Shown: positions 23,767 to 32,234, counted from the stretch's first letter. The stretch is DNA of 44,229 nt from JBDSSS01 sp039928615 (GCA_039928615.1 JBDSSS010000096.1:1-44229), one strand, 5' to 3'. Numbers and translations are program-made. Notes: generated by a model not told the origin, from the letters alone.

Positions 23767-25946
23767 GTGTGGCTGCGACACAGACGAACCCGCTGATCCT
23801 CATCGAGTCCGCCGGCTCCGCCCTCGTGGTGGGGGCTGCGGTCGGCGGTGGGCTGCCCGAGGTGCTCCACTGGGGCTCGTCGCTCGAGGGCGGGAGGGCG
23901 GCATACGACGCGCTGCCCCTGGCGACCGGGCGGCCGGTGGCGCACAGCCTCTTCGACCAGCCGTGGCCGCTCACGCTGCTGCCCGGTGAGGCCGACGGGT
24001 GGTCGGGGACGCCTGGGTATGCCGGTCACCGTGCGGGTGGGTCGGGCGCGGTCCGCTGGGACGACGTCACGGTCGAGGAGCGCGACGGCGTCCTCATGAC
24101 CCGGGCGCGCTCCGCGAGCGGGCTCGCGGTCGAGCTGCGCCACGCCCTCGACGCCCACGGGGTGCTCCGGGTCGACGCCTCCGTGACCAACACGAGCGAG
24201 GCGAGCGAGCCGCTCGACGTCTCCGCCCTGCGCTCCATCCTGCCGCTGCCGAGCCGGGCCGACGAGGTGCTCGACCTCACCGGACGCTGGTGCCGGGAGC
24301 GGTCGCCGCAGCGCAGCCGGCTCGACCACGGCACCCACCTGCGGGCCAGCCGCCGCGGTCGCACCGGCCACGACGCGACCCTGCTCCTCGTCGCGGGCGA
24401 GTCCGGCTTCGGCTGGCGGCACGGTGAGGTCTGGGCGGTCCACACCGCGTGGAGCGGCAACCACGAGCACCTCGTCGAGGCACTGCCGGAGGGCGCCGGT
24501 CGGCACGCGGCCGTCCTCGGTGGCGGCGAGCTGCTCGCCCCGGGTGAGGTGCGCCTCGGTCCCGGGGAGAGCTATGCCGCGCCGACCGTCGTCTTCGTCC
24601 ACGCCACCGACGGTCTCGACGGTCTGTCGCGTCGGCTCCACGGCAGCCTCCGGGCCCGTCCCGGCCACCCGAGCAGCCCGCGCCCCGTCGTGCTCAACAC
24701 GTGGGAGGCGGTCTACTTCGACACCGACCTCGACCACCTCAAGCGGCTCGCCGACACGGGCAGCCGGATCGGGGTGGAGCGGTTCGTCCTCGACGACGGC
24801 TGGTTCGGCGGCCGCCGCACCGACCGGGTCGGGCTCGGCGACTGGGTCGTCAGCGACGAGGTCTGGCCCGACGGGCTGGCGCCCCTCGTCGACCACGTCA
24901 AGGGCCTTGGCCTCGAGTTCGGCCTGTGGTTCGAGCCGGAGATGGTCAACGAGGACAGCGACCTCGTCCGCGCCCACCCCGAGTGGGTGCTGCGGCCGCT
25001 GGCCGGCTCGCCGCGGGAATGGCGTCACCAGCAGCTGCTCGACCTGACCCGACCCGAGGCCTTCGACCAGCTGCTCGAGCGGATCAGCGGCCTCGTTGCG
25101 ACCTATGCCATCGACTACCTCAAGTGGGACCACAACCGTGACCTGCACGAGGCGGTCCACACCGTGGACGGGGTCGTCGACGCGCCGGCGGTGCACGCCC
25201 AGACGCTCGCCCTCTATACGCTGCTCGACGCACTCCGCGAGCGGCACCCCGAGCTGGAGATCGAGTCGTGCAGCAGTGGCGGGGCCCGGGTCGACCTCGG
25301 GGTCCTCGAGCGCACCGACCGGGTCTGGACCAGCGACTGCAACGACGCCCTCGAGCGCGCGAGCATCCAGCGCTGGACCTCGCTGCTCGTCCCGCCGGAG
25401 CTCGTCGGGAGCCACATCGGTCCGCCGACGGCGCACACGACGCACCGCCACCTCGACCTCGGCTTCCGGATGCTGATGGCCCTGCAGGGCCATGCCGGGC
25501 TCGAGTGGGACATCACGACGTGCTCCGAGGAGGAGCTGACGACGCTGACGGCGTGGACCTCGCTCGTGCGTGAGCTCCGGCCGCTCCTGCACAGCGGCGA
25601 CCTCGTGCGGGCCGACCTGCCCGACGACTCGCTCCAGCTCACCGGGACGGTCTCGTCCGACCGGGCGAGCGCCGTCTACGTCCTGGCTGCCCTCGTCAGC
25701 TCGCGCCAGGTCGTCCCGGGCGCGATCCCGCTACCGGGACTGGACCCCGCGCGGTCGTATGCCGTCCGCGTCCGCGGGGAGGCCGGGACCCCGGCCTTCA
25801 CGCACATCGCGCCGCCCGCCTGGTGGGCGGCGGCGTGCTCCGAGGAGGGCATCGTCGTGCCGGGCTCGGTGCTCTCCGGTGTCGGCCTCGCCGCCCCGGT
25901 CCTCGCGCCGGCTCAGGGCTACCTGCTCGACGTCCGGGCGGTCTGA
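23763..25946 (+). CDS. Alpha-galactosidase, glycoside hydrolase family 36
   Basis: 727 residues, no signal peptide, so cytoplasmic. Splits terminal alpha-1,6-galactose from melibiose, raffinose or similar sugars. An N-terminal beta-sandwich is followed by the catalytic barrel (NTWEAVYFDTDLDHLKRLAD, RFVLDDGWFGGR, GLWFEPEMVNEDSDL). The nucleophile is Asp456 in LKWDHNRD and the acid/base Asp525 in WTSDCNDALER, after the substrate-binding CSSGGARVDLGVL. A C-terminal beta domain ends the protein. The start overlaps the permease stop, so it is translated together with the importer. Last gene of the operon; it ends in a palindrome with the stop of the convergent MarR gene. Confidence 0.95.
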   Translation: MSVAATQTNPLILIESAGSALVVGAAVGGGLPEVLHWGSSLEGGRAAYDALPLATGRPVAHSLFDQPWPLTLLPGEADGWSGTPGYAGHRAGGSGAVRWDDVTVEERDGVLMTRARSASGLAVELRHALDAHGVLRVDASVTNTSEASEPLDVSALRSILPLPSRADEVLDLTGRWCRERSPQRSRLDHGTHLRASRRGRTGHDATLLLVAGESGFGWRHGEVWAVHTAWSGNHEHLVEALPEGAGRHAAVLGGGELLAPGEVRLGPGESYAAPTVVFVHATDGLDGLSRRLHGSLRARPGHPSSPRPVVLNTWEAVYFDTDLDHLKRLADTGSRIGVERFVLDDGWFGGRRTDRVGLGDWVVSDEVWPDGLAPLVDHVKGLGLEFGLWFEPEMVNEDSDLVRAHPEWVLRPLAGSPREWRHQQLLDLTRPEAFDQLLERISGLVATYAIDYLKWDHNRDLHEAVHTVDGVVDAPAVHAQTLALYTLLDALRERHPELEIESCSSGGARVDLGVLERTDRVWTSDCNDALERASIQRWTSLLVPPELVGSHIGPPTAHTTHRHLDLGFRMLMALQGHAGLEWDITTCSEEELTTLTAWTSLVRELRPLLHSGDLVRADLPDDSLQLTGTVSSDRASAVYVLAALVSSRQVVPGAIPLPGLDPARSYAVRVRGEAGTPAFTHIAPPAWWAAACSEEGIVVPGSVLSGVGLAAPVLAPAQGYLLDVRAV

Positions 25947-25965
25947 GCCGTCCGGACGCGGCTCA
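25944..25965. terminator. Stop-codon palindrome between alpha-galactosidase and MarR genes
   Basis: TGAGCCG (25944-25950) and CGGCTCA (25959-25965) are perfect inverted repeats eight bases apart; the outer TGA and TCA are the stop codons of the two convergent genes. Likely folds in both messages. No T run. Confidence 0.5.
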
Positions 25966-26508
25966 CCAGCCGAGTCGTGCGGCCGGGTCGGCCGGCCCGC
26001 ACGGCTCGTCGGCGGCCTCCGCGAAGGCGGTGAGGGCGCGGACGAGGCCCAACCGGTCCGAGATGGGCATGACCGAGACGATCTTCTCGATGGACTCCCG
26101 GCGGCGCAGGGTGACCTCGTCGACGAGGGCGTGGCCCCGCGCGGTCAGCTCGATGACGACCTCGCGGCGGTCAGCGGCATTCTCCCTTCGGTCGACGAGG
26201 TCGGAGGCGACGAGCCGGTCGACCATCCGCAGCGCCGTCGAGGACCCGACGCCGAGGCGGTCGGCGAGCCCGGCGAGGCGCTGCCGCCCGTGCGTGCGCA
26301 GCACGACGAGCGTGCGGAACTGGGTCAGCGTCACCGCGTCCTCCATCCCGGCGAGCGACCGCGCCGACACCCCGACGAGGGCGCGGGACGCGGTGAGCAG
26401 TGCGGTGACGAGCTGATCGGACTCGAGCGGGTCGTGCTGCTGGTCGGTCTGGTCGGTGGTGGTCGGGTGGGGGCGGCCGGCGGCGCCCGGCCTGGTGTGA
26501 GTGCTCAC
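25963..26508 (-). CDS. MarR family transcriptional regulator
   Basis: 181 residues from GTG 26508. A polar, Thr/Gln-rich N-terminal stretch of about 30 residues precedes the winged helix (TLTQFRTLVVLRTHGRQRLAGLADRLGVGSSTALRMVDRLVASDLVDRRENAADRREVVIELTARGHALVDEV), which has the DRR wing of the family. GTG 26508 follows GGAGA at five bases; ATG 26520 is an alternative without a ribosome site. It is divergent from the ClC gene, and a nested palindrome with a MarR-like core lies between them, so it probably controls itself and the ClC gene. The ligand is unknown. Confidence 0.87.
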   Translation of the reverse strand: MSTHTRPGAAGRPHPTTTDQTDQQHDPLESDQLVTALLTASRALVGVSARSLAGMEDAVTLTQFRTLVVLRTHGRQRLAGLADRLGVGSSTALRMVDRLVASDLVDRRENAADRREVVIELTARGHALVDEVTLRRRESIEKIVSVMPISDRLGLVRALTAFAEAADEPCGPADPAARLGW

Positions 26509-26530
26509 GAAGGTCTCCATTGTCGTTCGT

Positions 26531-26565
26531 GGGGGCAACTATTGCATACTGCAAGTCATGCCCCC
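26531..26565. promoter_or_regulatory. 35-bp nested palindrome, likely MarR operator
   Basis: Centred on 26548: outer arms GGGGGCA (26531-26537) and TGCCCCC (26559-26565), inner arms TTGCA (26542-26546) and TGCAA (26550-26554) around TAC. The core resembles the TTGC...GCAA sites of many MarR proteins. It covers the ATG of the ClC gene at 26558, so binding would block its expression directly. Confidence 0.6.
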
Positions 26566-28348
26566 CTCGGTTCCAGCGGACGCGTCCCCCTCCCCCTTCT
26601 CGCCGACCCGCCCGTTTCGCCGGGGCGGACCTCTCTCGGTCCAACGGCTGCGCACCTCGAGCGGCGGCCTGCTCGCGCTCGCCCTGCTCGTCGGGGCGGG
26701 GGCCGCCGGGGCCGCGGTGGTCTTCCGGTGGCTCGTCGAGACCTTCACGCTCATCCTGTCCGGCCACCCCGACTACGCAGCCGTTCCGGGTGCCGCGCAC
26801 CCGGCCCTGCCGGGCCTCGGCCGGTGGTTCGTCATCGGCGCCCCGGTCGTCGCGGGGCTGCTCTACGGCCCGCTCGTCTACTTCTTCGCCCGCGAGGCCC
26901 GCGGGCACGGCGTCCCCGAGGTGATGTATGCCGTTGCCCGCAACGGCGGCCGGATCAAGCCCCAGGTCGCCGCGGTCAAGGCCCTCGCGTCGGCGTTGTG
27001 CATCGGAGGCGGCGGGTCGGTCGGCCGCGAGGGCCCGATCGTCCAGATCGGCTCGGCGCTCGGGTCGACCATCGGGCGGATCGTCCGGGTGCCCGAGCCC
27101 CGGATGAGGGTCCTCGTCGCCTGCGGGGCCGCGGGCGGCATCGCGGCCACCTTCAACGCGCCGCTCGCCGGCGTCTTCTTCGCGATGGAGCTGATCCTCG
27201 CCGACTTCACCGCCCAGTCCTTCGGGCTCGTCGTGCTCGCCGCGGTCACCTCCTCGGCCCTGGGTCGCGCCGTCCTCGGTGACGAGGCCTTCCTGTCGCT
27301 GCCGACCTTCACCGTCGAGCACACCACCGAGTACCTCCTCTTCGCCGTCCTCGGCATCCTCGCCGGTGGAGTCGGGGTGGGCTTCACGAAGGTGCTCTAC
27401 CGGATCGAGGACCTCTGCGACGCGGTGTGGCGCGGGCCGGAGTGGCTGCGTCCGGCCGTGGGCGGCATCCTGCTCGGCCTCGTCCTGCTGCTCCTGCCGC
27501 AGCTCTACGGCGTCGGCTACCCCGTGCTCGGCAATGCCATCGACGGGCGGTATGCCGTGGGCTTCCTGCTGCTGCTGCTCGTCGGCAAGATGGTGGCCAC
27601 GTCGCTGACGATCGGGATCGGCGGGTCCGGCGGCGTCTTCGCCCCGAGCCTGTTCATCGGCGCGATGCTCGGGTCGGCCTTCGGCGCCGTCGTCCACGCG
27701 GTCATGCCGGGCCAGGTGGGGCCGATCGGGGCCTACGGCCTGATCGGCATGGGCGCGGTGTTCGCCGGGGCGGCACGGGCGCCGATCACGGCGGTCATCA
27801 TCATGTTCGAGCTGACCGGTGAGTACTCGATCATCCTGCCGCTGATGACTGCGATCGTCATCGCCTCCCTGGTCAGCCACCGGCTCACCCCCGACACGAT
27901 CTACACCCTCAAGCTGCGCCGCCGCGGGGTCGACCTCAGCGCCCCCGAGTCGCGGGCCGTCGCCCCGGGGATCCGGGTGCACGACGTGATGGGCCCGCTG
28001 CCCGTCGCCGTGCCGTCGGACCGGCCAATCCGCGAGGTCGCGAGCCTCCTCGCCGCAGCCCACTACGGGGTGCTGCCGATCACCGGCCCCGGGGGCGACT
28101 ACCTCGGGGTGCTCACGGCCCGGGCCGTGTCGGAGGCGCTCGCCGACGGGCGGCACGACGTCGACCCGGCCGAGCTGCTCAGCGAGCTGCCCGAGGCGCT
28201 GCGTGAGGACGACCACCTCGACCGGGCGATCGAGGCCCTGGACCACAGCGGGATCGGCGCCATTCCGGTCCTCGCGGCGGACGGCGACGAGGTGGTCGGC
28301 TGGCTCGACTACCGGGCGGCGCTCGGCGCGATGCACCCGAGCGCCTGA
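26558..28348 (+). CDS. ClC family chloride channel/transporter with CBS domains
   Basis: 596 residues. The membrane part carries the three ion-filter motifs: GHGVP (116-120), GREGP with the gating Glu158, and GGVFAP. Two CBS domains fill the last 140 residues (IRVHDVMGPLPVAVPSDRPIREVASLLAAAHYGVLPI and EDDHLDRAIEALDHSGIGAIPVLAADGDEVVGWLDY). In the loop where E. coli ClC has its inner proton glutamate (FIIEEM), this protein has FAMELI, so Leu212 replaces it; proton coupling may be lost or altered. It moves chloride or a similar anion across the cell membrane. ATG 26558 lies in the MarR operator and has no ribosome site. Convergent with the HerA-like gene. Confidence 0.9.
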   Translation: MPPSVPADASPSPFSPTRPFRRGGPLSVQRLRTSSGGLLALALLVGAGAAGAAVVFRWLVETFTLILSGHPDYAAVPGAAHPALPGLGRWFVIGAPVVAGLLYGPLVYFFAREARGHGVPEVMYAVARNGGRIKPQVAAVKALASALCIGGGGSVGREGPIVQIGSALGSTIGRIVRVPEPRMRVLVACGAAGGIAATFNAPLAGVFFAMELILADFTAQSFGLVVLAAVTSSALGRAVLGDEAFLSLPTFTVEHTTEYLLFAVLGILAGGVGVGFTKVLYRIEDLCDAVWRGPEWLRPAVGGILLGLVLLLLPQLYGVGYPVLGNAIDGRYAVGFLLLLLVGKMVATSLTIGIGGSGGVFAPSLFIGAMLGSAFGAVVHAVMPGQVGPIGAYGLIGMGAVFAGAARAPITAVIIMFELTGEYSIILPLMTAIVIASLVSHRLTPDTIYTLKLRRRGVDLSAPESRAVAPGIRVHDVMGPLPVAVPSDRPIREVASLLAAAHYGVLPITGPGGDYLGVLTARAVSEALADGRHDVDPAELLSELPEALREDDHLDRAIEALDHSGIGAIPVLAADGDEVVGWLDYRAALGAMHPSA

Positions 28349-28357
28349 CGGGGTCAG
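28345..28357. terminator. Stop-codon palindrome between ClC and HerA-like genes
   Basis: CTGAC-GGG-GTCAG, with the two facing stop codons in the arms. Short; listed as part of the recurring pattern. Confidence 0.3.
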
Positions 28358-29763
28358 CCCAGGGGCACGGGCACGTCGACGCCGCCCTCGACGGTGAGGC
28401 GGGCGCCCATCCGTCCGAGCGAGGGGACCGGGACGAAGGACCCGGCGAAGAGGGCTTCACCCTGCTGGAAGTTCGGCGACCGGTCGAGCATCGCCTCCGG
28501 GGCGAAGCCGAAGAGCCGCGACAGGTCCGCGACGTCGGACGGGGAGTTCATCCGCATGAGCATGAGGTTGTCGCACTGGGAGATCACCTGCGGGTGGACC
28601 TTGGAGGGCCGCTGGGTCGACAGGAGCAGCCACAGGCCGTACTTGCGGCCCTCGGCGGCGATCTGGATGAGCCGGTCGGTCACGGCCCGCTCGAGGGGGG
28701 TCCTCGGCTCGGCCGGGCAGACGTTGTGCGCCTCGTCGATGACGACGAGCGTCGGCCGCCGGCTCTCGCGCGCCGCCCACAGCCGCTCGACGAGGTCGAG
28801 CGCGACGACGAGCTGCTCCTCGTGCCGACCGAACCCGGACACGTCGAGGACGGTCACCCGGGAGCTGCGCTCACCCACCGTCGTGTAGCCCGGCTCCTGT
28901 CGCGGCCAGAGGTCCCAGTCGGCGATCCCGAGGTTCTCGACCCGCTGGGCGAAGGCCCGCTCGTCGGGGCTGCCCTGGGCGAGCCGGTCGAGGATCTCGT
29001 AGATGTCGGTGGCGAGGGCCGTGCGGTCGACGTGCAGCCACTGGTTGTACTCGCTGCGGTCCTGGACGGGGTGCAGCTCCATCACGGCCGCCTGCGCCGC
29101 CATCGGGAGCTCGCCGAAGCGCACGCGCAGGGCGTGGGACGCCTCGGCGTGGGCCGTGAGGATGTCGAGGTCACCCGCCTCGCGCAGCTGCTCACCCGCG
29201 CCGGCCGGGGCGTCGTCGCGGGCCGTGTCGAGGTGGACGAAGTCGGCGTTGGGGTCGATCACGACGATCGGCAACCGGGTCTCGAGGATGAGGTGCTCGA
29301 GCAGCACCCCGAGGGCGTAGGTCTTGCCGGACCCGCTCTGGCCGCAGAGGAAGGTGTGCCGTCCGAAGCCCTGTGGCCGGAGCCGGAGGTCAGGCTCGAC
29401 GGCCCCGCACTGCCACGTGCCGACGGCCATCGTCGCGCGGGTCGCGACCTGCAGCTCCTCCGCCTCTGCGGCGGTGGCCGGTCGGATCGTCGCGTCGTCG
29501 AGGGCGTGCCGGCCACGGGGGCGCGTGAGCCGTCCGTCGGCGAGTCGGCCGAGCACGAGGCCGGAGACCGTGGCCGGGTCGCCACCTCGGGTGCGGGCCT
29601 GCGCGAGGGCGGTCGTGCCGTCGCGGCTCTCGATGACCGCGAGGTCACCGGGGTGCAGGTCGTCGGTCACCGCGACGAACGTGCGCCCGTCGTGGGACCG
29701 CGCGTCGGCGAGGTCACCGAGGTGTTCGGGGCGCGCGGGGCGGGAGTCGTCGGTCGGGGTCAT
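28354..29763 (-). CDS. HerA-like / DUF87 ATP-binding protein
   Basis: 469 residues. After a 110-residue N-terminal beta-rich part comes a P-loop motor: Walker A GQSGSGKTYAL (141-151), Walker B LVVIDEAHNVCP, and LLLSTQRPSKVHPQVISQCDNLMLMRMNSPSDVADL, typical of the HerA/FtsK-type hexameric translocases. HerA works with a NurA nuclease in archaea, and HerA-like proteins also act in phage defence with partners such as SIR2 or DUF4297; no nuclease or defence partner is next to this gene, so a house-keeping DNA translocase is as likely. ATG 29763 follows AGGAGAG. Separated by 26 bases from the fur-like gene upstream on the same strand. Confidence 0.82.
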   Translation of the reverse strand: MTPTDDSRPARPEHLGDLADARSHDGRTFVAVTDDLHPGDLAVIESRDGTTALAQARTRGGDPATVSGLVLGRLADGRLTRPRGRHALDDATIRPATAAEAEELQVATRATMAVGTWQCGAVEPDLRLRPQGFGRHTFLCGQSGSGKTYALGVLLEHLILETRLPIVVIDPNADFVHLDTARDDAPAGAGEQLREAGDLDILTAHAEASHALRVRFGELPMAAQAAVMELHPVQDRSEYNQWLHVDRTALATDIYEILDRLAQGSPDERAFAQRVENLGIADWDLWPRQEPGYTTVGERSSRVTVLDVSGFGRHEEQLVVALDLVERLWAARESRRPTLVVIDEAHNVCPAEPRTPLERAVTDRLIQIAAEGRKYGLWLLLSTQRPSKVHPQVISQCDNLMLMRMNSPSDVADLSRLFGFAPEAMLDRSPNFQQGEALFAGSFVPVPSLGRMGARLTVEGGVDVPVPLG

Positions 29764-29789
29764 CGTCGCTCTCCTGTCAGGGCCTGGAC

Positions 29790-30317
29790 TCATCGTGGCA
29801 AGCGCTGGGCCTCCTGAGCAACCCTCTCCGCTGTCGCGCAGGAGCGACACCGTCCGAGCAGGGCGGCGTGGCTCGTCGACAGCGCGAAGCCGAGCTCGTC
29901 GAGCAGCCGCGTCGCCACGCCGTCGAGGGCGTCGCCGGGCACGTCCTGGACCCGACCGCAGCGCTCGCACTGGACGTGGGCGTGCCCGGGGTGGGCGTGC
30001 TCGGTCACGGCGGGTCCGGGGGCGGCGGGTGCGAGGTGGTAGACGGTGGCCGCCCCGCCGAGGTGGACGTGCGAGAGGACACCCGCGTCGGTGAGCGAGG
30101 TCAGGGTCCGGTAGACCGTGGCCCGGTGGACGGCCGGGGCCCGGACGGCGACCCGCTCGCCCACCTGCTCGGCGGTGAGGTGCTCGTCGGCGCGGTCCGC
30201 GGCGTCGACGACGCAGAGCACGGCATACCTGGCGGGGGTGACCCGCTCGCCCGCCGCGCGCAACCGGTCGAGCGCCTGCCTCACGCAGGGGCTCTCGGGC
30301 GTCGGGGTCGGCTCCAC
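29790..30317 (-). CDS. Fur family metal-responsive regulator
   Basis: 175 residues. Winged helix at about 11-95 (ALDRLRAAGERVTPARYAVLCVV, HRATVYRTLTSLTDAGVLSHVHLGGAATVYHL) and a C-terminal dimer domain with His-rich HAHPGHAHVQCERC. Cys117, Cys120, Cys157 and Cys160 form the structural zinc site. Whether it senses iron, zinc, nickel or peroxide cannot be told; the absence of a nearby metal importer gives no hint. GTG 30317 has no ribosome site and lies six bases after CACAAT, so it may be leaderless. Divergent from tdh; longer in-frame reading to 31388 runs antisense through tdh and is false. Confidence 0.87.
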   Translation of the reverse strand: MEPTPTPESPCVRQALDRLRAAGERVTPARYAVLCVVDAADRADEHLTAEQVGERVAVRAPAVHRATVYRTLTSLTDAGVLSHVHLGGAATVYHLAPAAPGPAVTEHAHPGHAHVQCERCGRVQDVPGDALDGVATRLLDELGFALSTSHAALLGRCRSCATAERVAQEAQRLPR

Positions 30318-30323
30318 CCGACC

Positions 30324-30329
30324 ATTGTG
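30324..30329 (-). promoter_or_regulatory. Candidate -10 box CACAAT of the fur-like gene
   Basis: CACAAT on the minus strand matches four of six bases of TATAAT and ends six bases before GTG 30317. Confidence 0.35.
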
Positions 30330-30434
30330 GCGGCTGCGGCGCGCGAGGGGGAGGCTCGCCCGGCGTCGGCCGCGGGGGTGGCAGACTCCGTGGCACCGAC
30401 TGACCCCGCCACCTGACCGACCGGAGGACCCCCC

Positions 30435-31472
30435 TTGCGTGCACTGACCAAGCTGGCGCCCGGCCCGGGGCTGCAGCTCGTCGACCGTCCCGAGCCGGTC
30501 TGCGGGCCGCGGGACGTCAAGATCCGGGTCATGCGGGCGGGCCTCTGCGGCACTGACCTGCACCTCGCCGACTGGGACGACTGGGCCGCGGCCACCGTGA
30601 CGCCGCCGCTCGTCATCGGCCACGAGTTCTACGGCGAGGTCGTGGAGGCCGGCGACGCGGTGATCGGCGTCCACGTCGGCGACCGCGTCTCGGGGGAGGG
30701 CCACGTCGTCTGCGGACGGTGCCGCAACTGCCGGGCCGGCCGGCGACACCTCTGCATCCGCACCAAGGGCGTCGGGGTCAACCGCGACGGCGCCTTCGCC
30801 GACTACGTCGTCGTGCCCGCGACCAACGCCTGGGTGCAGCCGCCCGATCTCGACCCCGACCTCGGCGCCGTCTTCGACCCGCTCGGCAACGCGACCCACA
30901 CGGCCCTCCAGTGGCCGATGGTCGGCGAGGACGTCGTCATCACCGGTGCGGGGCCGATCGGCGTCATCGCGGCCGCGATCGCGCGTCACGCCGGCGCCCG
31001 CTACGTCGTCGTGTCCGACACGAGCGACTACCGGCTCGAGCTGGCCCGCAACGCCGGGGCGGACCTCACGATCAACGTCACGCGGGAGTCGCTCGCCGAT
31101 GCCCAGCAGCGCCTCGGGCTCAAGGAGGGTTTCGACATCGGGCTCGAGATGTCGGGGGCCGGGCCGGCGGTGGTCGACATGCTCGCGAACATGAACCACG
31201 GCGGCCGGATCGCCCTGCTCGGCCTCCCGCACCAGGCCTACGACCTCGACTGGGGCCGCGTGATCACCCACATGATCACGCTCAAGGGCATCTACGGCCG
31301 GGAGATGTACGACACCTGGTACGCGATGTCGCAGATGGTCGCGACGTCCGAGCGCTTCCGCGACGCCGTCACCCAGGTCATCACCCACCGCCTGCCCGCC
31401 GAGCAGTGGGAGGAGGCCTTCGAGATCGCCCGGTCGGGACGATGCGGCAAGGTTGTCCTCGACTGGAGCTGA
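30435..31472 (+). CDS. tdh: L-threonine 3-dehydrogenase
   Basis: 345 residues, zinc-dependent medium-chain dehydrogenase. Oxidises L-threonine to 2-amino-3-ketobutyrate with NAD+. Catalytic zinc ligands Cys38 (AGLCGTDLH), His63-Glu64 (GHEFYGE); structural zinc cysteines 93, 96, 99 and 107; NAD loop GAGPIG at 171-176; KGIYGREMYDTWY near the C-terminus is typical of Tdh. The start is TTG at 30435, six bases after a strong GGAGGA. The partner gene kbl lies 3 kb downstream on the same strand instead of adjoining. The alpha/beta hydrolase gene follows after two bases. Confidence 0.93.
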   Translation: MRALTKLAPGPGLQLVDRPEPVCGPRDVKIRVMRAGLCGTDLHLADWDDWAAATVTPPLVIGHEFYGEVVEAGDAVIGVHVGDRVSGEGHVVCGRCRNCRAGRRHLCIRTKGVGVNRDGAFADYVVVPATNAWVQPPDLDPDLGAVFDPLGNATHTALQWPMVGEDVVITGAGPIGVIAAAIARHAGARYVVVSDTSDYRLELARNAGADLTINVTRESLADAQQRLGLKEGFDIGLEMSGAGPAVVDMLANMNHGGRIALLGLPHQAYDLDWGRVITHMITLKGIYGREMYDTWYAMSQMVATSERFRDAVTQVITHRLPAEQWEEAFEIARSGRCGKVVLDWS

Positions 31473-31474
31473 GC

Positions 31475-32128
31475 ATGGACCACCGCCCCGGACCCCGTCC
31501 CCTCGTCCTGCTCCACGGGCTGGGCCAGTCGCCGATCGCGTGGCAGGACGTCGTCACCGCGCTCGGCGCCGGCCGGCCGATGAACGCCCCGTGGATGCAC
31601 GGGCTGCGGCCCGGGGACCCCGTCGGTTTCGACCTGGGTGCGGCCGCCGCGGGGGTCGCCGACGAGCTCGAGCTGCAGGGCATCCGGCGCGCCGACCTGC
31701 TCGGCGTCTCGGTCGGAGCGAGCGTCGCCCTGCGGCTCGCGGTCGAGCGGCCCGAGCTCGTCGGGCGCCTCGTGCTCGGCGGCGCCCTCGTCCGCCCGTC
31801 GAACGGGTCGCTGCGGCTCCAGCGCCTGGCGATGCGCCTCGTGCCGGAGAGCAAGCTCGTCTCGGCGGGGGTGTCCCGGCCGCGGATGCTCGCGGTGCTC
31901 GACGCCCTCAAGGGCTTCGACGGCACCGAGGCGCTGCGGCAGGTCACGGCGCCGACGCTCGTCGTGGCCGGGTCGCGGGACCGGGCCGGGGTCGTCGCCG
32001 CCCGCCAGCTCGCCGAGCAGATCCACGGGGCCCGGCTCGAGGTGCTGGGCGGGGCTGGCGCCCTGCTCAACGTCGAGTCGGCCCGTGAGCTCGCCGCCCT
32101 GACGACGGCCTTCCTCGACGAGGACTAG
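31475..32128 (+). CDS. Alpha/beta hydrolase fold protein lacking the usual catalytic histidine
   Basis: 217 residues. Oxyanion-hole HGLGQSPIAWQDV near the start and the nucleophile elbow GVSVG (LLGVSVGASVALRLAVERPELVGRLVLGGAL) are intact, and an acid-site GSRDRAG is present. At the place where relatives have GxGHxxxxE, this one reads GGAGALLNVESARELA, so alanine replaces the histidine. It may be an inactive or non-hydrolytic member, or use another residue. The start ATG 31475 follows GGAG and lies two bases after the tdh stop, so it is in the tdh operon. Substrate unknown. Confidence 0.85.
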   Translation: MDHRPGPRPLVLLHGLGQSPIAWQDVVTALGAGRPMNAPWMHGLRPGDPVGFDLGAAAAGVADELELQGIRRADLLGVSVGASVALRLAVERPELVGRLVLGGALVRPSNGSLRLQRLAMRLVPESKLVSAGVSRPRMLAVLDALKGFDGTEALRQVTAPTLVVAGSRDRAGVVAARQLAEQIHGARLEVLGGAGALLNVESARELAALTTAFLDED

Positions 32129-32163
32129 TTCCCCCTTCGCCCCGCCTCCGGTTTCCTCCGCCA

Positions 32164-32207
32164 TTCGATGTATCGGCGCGCCCTACCGGGCGCGCAGATA
32201 CATCGAA
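32164..32207. terminator. 44-base hairpin between hydrolase and antiporter genes
   Basis: TTCGATGTATC (32164-32174) pairs with GATACATCGAA (32197-32207) and GCGCGCCC (32176-32183) with GGGCGCGC (32188-32195), with one G/A mismatch and a TACC loop: 19 of 20 pairs. It lies between convergent genes and could stop transcription from both sides; no T run. It is AT-richer in its outer arms than the surroundings. Confidence 0.65.
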
Positions 32208-32234
32208 CCGGGAAATGAAAGAAGGGTCGCGGGG

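Noticed and set aside
22932..25946. Apparent 1004-residue plus-strand frame over permease and alpha-galactosidase
   Set aside because: Its first part is an out-of-frame reading of the permease; the true alpha-galactosidase starts at 23763, overlapping the permease stop.
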